Shown here piece after piece: positions 58,282 to 64,000 of a stretch of 64,000 nt of DNA (the first letter of the stretch is position 1; every line of letters begins with the position of its first letter). The notes beneath the pieces are model-generated. The model was given only the letters and a program-made list of their open reading frames with translations, was not told where the DNA came from and did not search any database. The stretch covers positions 248,001-312,000 of the forward strand of contig NZ_JANFNH010000001.1 of the NCBI RefSeq assembly GCF_024436055.1, written 5' to 3'. The position numbers were made by a program, and so were the translations under genes. Origin of the DNA: Streptantibioticus rubrisoli. Its GTDB lineage: Bacteria; Actinomycetota; Actinomycetes; Streptomycetales; Streptomycetaceae.

Positions 58282-59727
58282 GTGGACACCACAGCGTTGG
58301 GAACGGGCGGCGGGGCCGCCCCCTCGGTCCAGCCGGAACGCCTGCGCCGCGGCGCGCTCGGGCTGGCCGACATCACCGCGTCGACCATGGCCAACATCGG
58401 ACCGGCGATGAGCTTCTTCTTCGGCTTCGCGCTGATCGCGCAGACCGCCGGGGTGGCCGCGCCGCTGACCATCCTGGCGGCGGCGGTCGTGGTCGCCCTG
58501 CTCGGCAACACCCTCGCCGAGTTCTCCCGGTCCATTCCGTCCACCGGCTCGTTCATCACGTTCATCGGCAAGACGTTCGGCCCGGTCGCGGCCATCACCA
58601 CCACGATCGTGGTGTCGCTCGGCTACATCATCGCGGTCTCGGCGGTGGTGGCCATCTCCGGCGGCTGGACGGCGACGATCATCGCGCACTACACCGGGGT
58701 GCACATCGCCTGGCAGTGGTTCACCGCACTGTGGACGCTGGTCTCCTTCGCCCTGGTGGTCAGGGGCGTTTCGGTCTCCACCAAGTGGGCGGGCGCGCTG
58801 TTCGGCTTCGAGATGGGGCTGTTGGTGCTGGTGAGCGTCTGGGTGCTGGTCCGGCACGGCGGGCATCTGACCATGGCGCCCTTCGACCCCCGTCATCTGG
58901 CGGGCGGCTTCAAGGGACTTGGGCTCGGTTTCCCGCTCGCCGTCTTCCTCTTCGTCGGCTGGGAGAACTCCGCGGCGCTCGCCGAGGAGACCACCAACCC
59001 GCGGCACGCGGTGCCGCGGGCGATCTATCTGTCCATCGCCGCGATGACGGTCAGCTATCTGCTGTTCGCCTACGTCACGGTGGTCGGCTTCAACTACGAC
59101 ACCGCCGCCCTCGCCAAGTCCGACGTGCCGTTCGTCGACGTGGCGTTGGGCATCCTCGGCGGCGGCGCGTTCCTCGCCTATCTCGCGGGGTTCACCTCCA
59201 TCACCGGGTCGCTGATCTCGGCGGCCAACTCCCAGTCCCGGCTCATCTTCAACTCCGGCCGGGAGGGCCTGCTTCCGCCGGTCGTCGCCAAGGTCACCGC
59301 ACAGGGGCGCACGCCGTGGGTGAGCTTCGTGGTCTACCTCGCCGTCGCCCTCGGCCTGGCCTTCGGCTGGGGCTGGGGCTGGGACATCGATCCGGTCACC
59401 TACTTCGGCGAGTCCGCGACCTTGGGCACCATCCTCATCGTGGTCACCTGGCTGGTGGCCAACCTGGCCCTCCCGGTCTACTACCGCCGCAACCACCCGG
59501 AGCTGTTCTCACCGGTGCGGCACCTGATCCTCCCGATCGCCGGGGTGGCCGCGATCGGCTACCCCCTCTACCAACTCGTCAAGCCGGGCCAGCCCGCACC
59601 GTTCGATGTCTTCCCACTGATCAGCGGGGCGATCATCGTGGTGGCGGTGGGGTACGCGCTGGTGCTCAACGCACGGGACCGGACGCTGGGGGAGCGGGTG
59701 GGGTCGATCGTGGCCGACGTCGACTGA
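58282..59727 (+). CDS. APC-superfamily amino acid permease
   Basis: 481 residues, 12 predicted helices. Helix 1 has [61 protein letters not shown] is the helix 6-7 signature. It belongs to a different APC group from those at 9135 and 11982. GTG 58282, with GAGGAG 9 bases upstream, is used. Divergent from 5-oxoprolinase and 74 bp before glutaminase, so glutamate, glutamine or pyroglutamate is the likely substrate (inference). Confidence 0.9.
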   Translation: MDTTALGTGGGAAPSVQPERLRRGALGLADITASTMANIGPAMSFFFGFALIAQTAGVAAPLTILAAAVVVALLGNTLAEFSRSIPSTGSFITFIGKTFGPVAAITTTIVVSLGYIIAVSAVVAISGGWTATIIAHYTGVHIAWQWFTALWTLVSFALVVRGVSVSTKWAGALFGFEMGLLVLVSVWVLVRHGGHLTMAPFDPRHLAGGFKGLGLGFPLAVFLFVGWENSAALAEETTNPRHAVPRAIYLSIAAMTVSYLLFAYVTVVGFNYDTAALAKSDVPFVDVALGILGGGAFLAYLAGFTSITGSLISAANSQSRLIFNSGREGLLPPVVAKVTAQGRTPWVSFVVYLAVALGLAFGWGWGWDIDPVTYFGESATLGTILIVVTWLVANLALPVYYRRNHPELFSPVRHLILPIAGVAAIGYPLYQLVKPGQPAPFDVFPLISGAIIVVAVGYALVLNARDRTLGERVGSIVADVD

Positions 59728-59732
59728 CGGCC

Positions 59733-59793
59733 TGTCCCTCGCTCGCCGCCACGGCGCGGGCCGGGTGTGCCCGTGGCGCGTGCGGCAGGGACA
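59733..59793 (+). terminator. Imperfect inverted repeat between permease and glutaminase
   Basis: Outer arms TGTCCCT (59733-59739) and AGGGACA (59787-59793) flank imperfect GC arms. It may attenuate permease read-through; it overlaps the glutaminase promoter region. Confidence 0.4.
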
Positions 59794-59801
59794 ATGGGCT
59801 G

Positions 59802-60725
59802 GTGAAACACCCCATGGACTACCAGCGGATCCTGCACGACGCGATGGAGGCGGCCCGGCCCGTGCTCGGGCACGGACGGGTCGCGGACTACATTCCGGCG
59901 CTCGCCGCGGTGGACCCGCAGGCGTTCGGGATGGCACTGGCGACGATCGACGGCGAGTTCCATGGGGTGGGCGATCATGAGACGCCGTTCTCCATACAGA
60001 GCGTCTCCAAGCTGTTCACCCTGGCGCTGGCCCTCGCGGAGGGCGGCGACGGGTTGTGGAAGCGGGTGGGCCGGGAGCCGTCCGGCAACCCCTTCAACTC
60101 GCTGATCCAGCTGGAGACCGAGCACGGCATTCCGCGCAACCCGTTCATCAACGCCGGCGCCCTGGTCGTCACCGACGTGCTGCACACCCTGACCGGCGAC
60201 GCCAGCGGCGCGGTGCGCGAGTTCCTGCGCGCCGAGGCGGGCAACCCGTCGATCGCCACCGACCCGGAGGTGGCCGCCTCCGAGTCGGAGACCGGGCTGC
60301 GCAACGCCGCGCTGGCCAACTTCATCGCCAGCTTCGGCAACCTGGACAACCCGGTCGAGACCGTCCTGGAGCACTACTACGCGCACTGCGCGCTGCGCGC
60401 GAGCTGCCGTGACCTGGCGCTCGCCGGTGGCTTCCTGGCCCGGCACGGCCTGCGGTCGGACGGCTCACGGCTGCTGACCCGCAGCGACGCCAAGCGGGTC
60501 AACGCCGTGATGCTCACCTGCGGCACCTACGACGCGGCGGGCGACTTCGCCTACCGGGTGGGGCTGCCCGGCAAGAGCGGGGTGGGCGGCGCGATCCTCG
60601 CCATCATCCCGGCGGTGGGCGCGCTGTGCGCCTGGAGCCCCGGCCTGGACACCGCGGGCAACTCCGTGGGTGCCACGGTGGCGCTGGACTACTTCACCAC
60701 GGTCACCGGCTGCTCGGTGTTCTGA
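59802..60725 (+). CDS. glsA: Glutaminase A
   Basis: 307 residues of the serine-dependent beta-lactamase fold. FSIQSVSKLFTLALAL holds the S-x-x-K pair (Ser and Lys near residues 65-68), GNPFNSLIQLE and RNPFINAGALVV the substrate loop, and GKSGVGGAILAIIP the KTG-like motif near the end. It hydrolyses glutamine to glutamate and ammonia. GTG 59802 gives normal family length; no ribosome binding site precedes it and GACAAT at 59790-59795 is 6 bases away, so the message may be leaderless. With 5-oxoprolinase and the permease it forms a glutamate-yielding unit. Confidence 0.93.
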   Translation: MKHPMDYQRILHDAMEAARPVLGHGRVADYIPALAAVDPQAFGMALATIDGEFHGVGDHETPFSIQSVSKLFTLALALAEGGDGLWKRVGREPSGNPFNSLIQLETEHGIPRNPFINAGALVVTDVLHTLTGDASGAVREFLRAEAGNPSIATDPEVAASESETGLRNAALANFIASFGNLDNPVETVLEHYYAHCALRASCRDLALAGGFLARHGLRSDGSRLLTRSDAKRVNAVMLTCGTYDAAGDFAYRVGLPGKSGVGGAILAIIPAVGALCAWSPGLDTAGNSVGATVALDYFTTVTGCSVF

Positions 60726-60771
60726 GCACGGCGAAACGATTCAGGTCGGGCGAATCCACTGCGGCTCGGCA

Positions 60772-60790
60772 GCGCCCTGAAGGGGCGCGG
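60772..60790 (-). repeat. Partial copy of the dispersed 3'-end repeat
   Basis: GCGCCC and GGGCGC pair around TGAAG (60772-60788), matching the left end of the repeats at 42148, 48663 and 49563. It lies between the convergent glutaminase and DJ-1 genes, and the rest of the element is missing. Confidence 0.7.
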
Positions 60791-60795
60791 GCAGG

Positions 60796-61362
60796 TCAGC
60801 CGGTCGGTGCCTTGCTGCGCAGGACCTCGATGAACGCCCGCAGCCACGCCGGGTGGTCGGGCCAGGCGCGGGCGGAGACCAGCACCCCGTCCACCACGGC
60901 CTCGCCGTCCTCGTAGTCGGCCCCGGCCGCCGCGACATCCGGTTCCAGCGCGGGGTAGGCGGCGGTGCGTCGGCCGTCCAGCACGCCCGCGGCGGCGGAG
61001 ATCTGCGGACCGTGGCAGATCTGGGCCACCGGCTTGTCGGTATCGAAGAAGTGCCGCACGATCCGCTGGAGTTCGGGATCGTTGCGCAGGTACTCCGGCG
61101 CCCGTCCGCCGGGGATGACCAGCGCGGCGTAGTCGGCCGGGTCCACCTCCGCGAAGGCGAGGTCGGCGGGCCAGGTGTAGCCCGGTTTCTCGGTGTAGGT
61201 GTCGAAGCCGTCCTCGAAGTCATGGACGACGAACCGCAGCTTCTTACGCGTCGGCGCCGCGATCTTGACCTCGTAGCCTTCTTCCAGCAGGCGCTGGTAC
61301 GGGTAGAGCACCTCCAGGGACTCCGCCGCGTCACCGGTGACGAGCAGGATCTTCACCGTCAT
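60796..61362 (-). CDS. DJ-1/PfpI-family protein
   Basis: 188 residues from ATG 61362. Flavodoxin-like fold: KILLVTGDAAESLEVLYPYQRLLEEGYEVKIAAP, ALVIPGGRAPEYLRNDPEL, and the nucleophile elbow AQICHGPQISAAAGVL with the reactive Cys. Proteins of this group include glyoxalase III, peptidase and chaperone-like members; the reaction here cannot be fixed by sequence. The frame extends upstream without similarity, so the shorter start is used. Monocistronic. Confidence 0.88.
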   Translation of the reverse strand: MTVKILLVTGDAAESLEVLYPYQRLLEEGYEVKIAAPTRKKLRFVVHDFEDGFDTYTEKPGYTWPADLAFAEVDPADYAALVIPGGRAPEYLRNDPELQRIVRHFFDTDKPVAQICHGPQISAAAGVLDGRRTAAYPALEPDVAAAGADYEDGEAVVDGVLVSARAWPDHPAWLRAFIEVLRSKAPTG

Positions 61363-61498
61363 GGCCAAGCACCGCCTCGTGGTCGTCGTGGTCTGTGCGG
61401 GCGCCGCCTCGACGATCGCCGAGGCGGCGCCCGTAATCAACCTCCCCCATCTCGCGGCGCTCCGCAACCGCCTGTGGACAGATAGTGATCGGTACCTG

Positions 61499-64000
61499 TC
61501 AGTCGGCCTGTCGTACCGTCAACTCGGCGATGCCCGGGTGGCTGTCGGCGTCCGCCGCGCGCACCGTCACCCGCACATAGCGGGCCACCATGGCACCCCG
61601 TGGCTCCGTCCAGTGCCGCCCGTCGACCGAGACCCGCACGCCGTACGACGCGGGTCGGGTGGCCGTCCACCGCGGCGTGACCGCGGCGATGCGCACCGGG
61701 TGGCCGAGGTCGACCGTCAACGTGCCCTCGGTGCCCTGCGGTACCCACGCCGTGGTGGCGCTGCCGTCCACCGCCGCCTCGGCGTACATCCCCGGCTGCG
61801 CCGAACTGGCCGTCACCTTCGCGCACCTGGCCGCGTCGGTGGTGGCCGCGAGGTCCGGCCGCCGGGTCTTCAGCACCGCGGGCACTCCCCGGCTCACCAC
61901 CTGCCTGCCCTGCGCGGTCCGCACGTCGAACGGCCTGCCGCTGGTCAGCCGTACCGTGGTGGCGTGCGCCCCGATGGCGACGTCGAACGTACGGCCCTGC
62001 CAGTGCAGCCCCTTGAGCGTGACGCCGCCCGCCAACTGCGGCGGCAGCGTGGGGTCGAGCCGTACCCCGTCGGTGCTCCAGCGCAGCCCGCCAAGGCCGC
62101 CCGCGAAGGTCTGCAGGAAGCCGCCCGCCCCGGTCAGGAAGTCCTGTGCGGGCGCGCCCGCCAGCGGGTCCGAGTTTCCCGCCTTGCCGCCGCGCGCCTC
62201 GGAGAACTCGTCGAACGGACCGCGCACGAACGGCTCGGCGGAACGCATCAGATACGTGTACGCCGAGCAACCCGGCTCACCGATGGCGGCGGCGTCGATG
62301 GCGTGGATGGAGTCCGTCATGGCCGGGCCGTCCGGATCGGTGCGCGCCGCGTAGTAGTCCAAGGTGGCCTGCGCCGAGGTTCCCGGCATCGGCCAGCCCA
62401 GCGGATACATCAGCATCACCGTGTCCGCCTGCTTGATCAGCGACCCCTTGTACCCCGCGTACTGCTGGAAGACATGGGTGTCCGGGTCGTACGGGACGCG
62501 CAGATGGTCGGCGACGCGCGTCCAGTCGGCGGGTGCCGGGCGGCCGAGCAGCTTGGCCGCCGCGGTGGCGGCGCGCAGCGCGGTCGCGGCACCGGCGTTG
62601 GTGAACGCCCCGTCGGTGACGCCGTTGCTGTACTCGTCGGGCCCGGCGACGTTCTTGATGGAGTAGCTGCCGTCGGAGTTGGGCGTGACGCGTCCGGCCC
62701 AGAACTGGGCGATGCCGCTCAGTACCGGCCAACCACGCTCGCGCAGCCAGGCGGTGTCACCGGTGGCCTGGTAGTACTGCCAGACGGCGAGCGCGATGTC
62801 GCTTTGCAGATGGATCTGGGTGACGCAGTGCGGCGGGCTCCAACTCTGGCACTCCGCCCGCAGGTTGCCCTGGCTGCCGCTCTCCCATGGGTAGAACACC
62901 CCCTGGTAGCCGAGTTGCCGCGCGTTGGCGCGGGCGCCCGCCAGGGTCCGGTAGCGGTAGTCCACCACCGACCTGGCCAACTCCGGGTGGTAGGCGAGCA
63001 GACTGGGGAACATCCATGTCTCGGCGTCCCAGAACACCAGGCCCGCGTAGTTGTCGCTGCTCAACCCGGTCGGCGCGATGCTGTTGCCGGATCCGGCGCG
63101 GACGCTGGAGAGCAGTCCGTACTCCGAGGAGCGCACCCATGACTGCAACTCCGGCTGGCCCGCGACCTCGATGTCGCCGCGCCACAGGCCGCCCCAGGCC
63201 GCCGAGTGCGCGGCGAACAGCGCGTCCCAACCGCGCGCCGCCGCCTGCCGGGAGGCGGCCACGGCCGAGTCGTTTGGATCGTGCGAGGTGAGCGCGGTGT
63301 CGACGCCGACGTACTTGGTGAGCGTGTACGTCCGGCCACCCTGAACCGGGAACGCGGTTGCCTGACGTCCCGTCAACTCCTCTCCGTCCTGGCCGAGTCG
63401 GGACGGGTGGACGTTGGGGCTGGCGCTCAGTGTTGAGGCGACGGCGCCCGCCGTGCCGGTGCCGTCGGCGCGGAACCCGACCCGCTGGGTGCGCCCCTGC
63501 GAGCGGACACCGGTGGCGGAGAGCATCCGGGCGCCACGGCCGTCGATCAGGCCGGTGACGGTCGTCTGGCCACTCCAGTGCGGTGTCATCCGCAGCCGTA
63601 CGGCGCCCACGTGCTGGTCGGCGCGGTCGGCGAAGACGTCATAGACCAGATCGGTCGCCCTGCCATCGCTCGCGGTCCAGGTCAGCGAGGTGCGCACCAG
63701 GCCGCACCGCAGATAGAGGGCCTGCCGGTAGTGCGAGACGCGGCCGGTCGGGGTGTCTCCGTCGAACGTCTCACCGCCGGTGCCGACCGTCATCCCGGTC
63801 CAGGTCGGCAGCGCGGCGATCACCTGGCGGTCGCTGGTGGTCTGCTTGTTGTGCGCGTACAGGCCCGAGACGAACGAGCCGTCATAGCGGGGGCTGTACA
63901 GCGGCCAGCCGGTCTTGGCGGCGGAGGCGAAGTAGCCGCTGCCGGTTGCGGGCACCCGCTGGCCCAGATAGCCGTTGCCGACGAAGGCGTGGTAGCTGTC
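61499..64000 (-). CDS. Glycoside hydrolase family 65-like (acid trehalase type) with C-terminal F5/8C domain, 5' truncated by the window
   Basis: 833 residues are visible and the frame is open at the right edge, where the family's N-terminal SYHAFVGNGYLGQRV is read, so only a short N-terminus with signal peptide is missing. The (alpha/alpha)6 catalytic barrel has NYAGLVFWDAETWMFPSLLAYHPELA and NVAGPDEYSNGV, whose Glu is the expected general acid. The last 130 residues form a discoidin-like carbohydrate-binding domain (AAVDGSATTAWVPQG). Probably extracellular, acting on trehalose or related alpha-glucosides. Clear end 17 bp from repeat-free DNA; no operon partner visible. Confidence 0.9.
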   Translation of the reverse strand, partial: DSYHAFVGNGYLGQRVPATGSGYFASAAKTGWPLYSPRYDGSFVSGLYAHNKQTTSDRQVIAALPTWTGMTVGTGGETFDGDTPTGRVSHYRQALYLRCGLVRTSLTWTASDGRATDLVYDVFADRADQHVGAVRLRMTPHWSGQTTVTGLIDGRGARMLSATGVRSQGRTQRVGFRADGTGTAGAVASTLSASPNVHPSRLGQDGEELTGRQATAFPVQGGRTYTLTKYVGVDTALTSHDPNDSAVAASRQAAARGWDALFAAHSAAWGGLWRGDIEVAGQPELQSWVRSSEYGLLSSVRAGSGNSIAPTGLSSDNYAGLVFWDAETWMFPSLLAYHPELARSVVDYRYRTLAGARANARQLGYQGVFYPWESGSQGNLRAECQSWSPPHCVTQIHLQSDIALAVWQYYQATGDTAWLRERGWPVLSGIAQFWAGRVTPNSDGSYSIKNVAGPDEYSNGVTDGAFTNAGAATALRAATAAAKLLGRPAPADWTRVADHLRVPYDPDTHVFQQYAGYKGSLIKQADTVMLMYPLGWPMPGTSAQATLDYYAARTDPDGPAMTDSIHAIDAAAIGEPGCSAYTYLMRSAEPFVRGPFDEFSEARGGKAGNSDPLAGAPAQDFLTGAGGFLQTFAGGLGGLRWSTDGVRLDPTLPPQLAGGVTLKGLHWQGRTFDVAIGAHATTVRLTSGRPFDVRTAQGRQVVSRGVPAVLKTRRPDLAATTDAARCAKVTASSAQPGMYAEAAVDGSATTAWVPQGTEGTLTVDLGHPVRIAAVTPRWTATRPASYGVRVSVDGRHWTEPRGAMVARYVRVTVRAADADSHPGIAELTVRQAD

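Noticed and set aside
54415-59496. Extending the 5-oxoprolinase to about 1690 residues
   Set aside because: The extra N-terminal part is antisense to the APC permease and has no similarity; GTG 58029 has a ribosome binding site and normal length.

Overview
The window is high-GC actinobacterial DNA, almost certainly from Streptomycetaceae. The evidence is the very high GC with strong third-position bias, a chaplin, an Rpf-type muralytic protein, an actinobacterial IHF, an ImmA/IrrE plus MAB_1171c-type membrane protein operon, a DUF574 methyltransferase, a large Cache-PAS-GAF-SpoIIE-HATPase protein, and a dispersed 3'-end repeat of a kind familiar from Streptomyces. I see no rRNA, tRNA, CRISPR array, prophage or insertion sequence. 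All names rest on reading motifs; no database search was run.

Layout. 0-8.8 kb: end of a solute-binding-like protein, mIHF, Ku and a stand-alone LigD polymerase, a WYL regulator, small secreted proteins, an Rpf protein with a basic aromatic tail, and a DUF6528-like exported protein. 9.1-14.6 kb: two related APC permeases flanking a divergent carbamoyltransferase with altered substrate motifs, then a polysaccharide-deacetylase/cyclic-imidase-fold enzyme. 14.6-23.8 kb: a DUF3574/TPR/MAB_1171c/ImmA operon, an ArsR-type regulator, a DUF574 methyltransferase, an S15 peptidase and the SpoIIE signalling protein. 23.9-27.3 kb: surface protein, class F sortase, an ECF sigma/anti-sigma pair, and a second, convergent ECF sigma. 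28-30 kb: DUF485-like plus SSS symporter pair.

30.0-46.6 kb is the most interesting part. It is a minus-strand, mostly overlapping gene set that looks like an uncommon specialised-metabolite pathway. It encodes a FAAL-type acyl-AMP ligase, an ICMT-like membrane methyltransferase, an MMPL exporter, a 4'-phosphopantetheinyl transferase fused in frame to an acyl carrier protein, a ferritin-like diiron protein, a thioester-reductase-type SDR, a SerRS-like amino acid:carrier-protein ligase with its small carrier protein, an AurF-type diiron oxygenase, two KAS III-like enzymes with altered catalytic triads, a SRPBCC protein, a TPP enzyme, and PucR and GlxA-type regulators. The genes suggest an amino acid is loaded on a carrier protein, oxidised by diiron chemistry, joined to an acyl chain and reduced or condensed. 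The product is unknown to me.

46.7-64 kb: GH15 glucanase-like enzyme, secreted cyclophilin, IclR regulator, quinone oxidoreductase under a strikingly palindromic upstream region, a chaplin with a histidine-rich tail, an ArsR/DUF6126 operon behind a 26-bp perfect palindrome, a pyroglutamate/glutamine unit (5-oxoprolinase, APC permease, glutaminase), a DJ-1/PfpI protein and a truncated GH65 enzyme at the right edge. Three full copies and one partial copy of the dispersed repeat lie at 3' ends between 42 and 61 kb.
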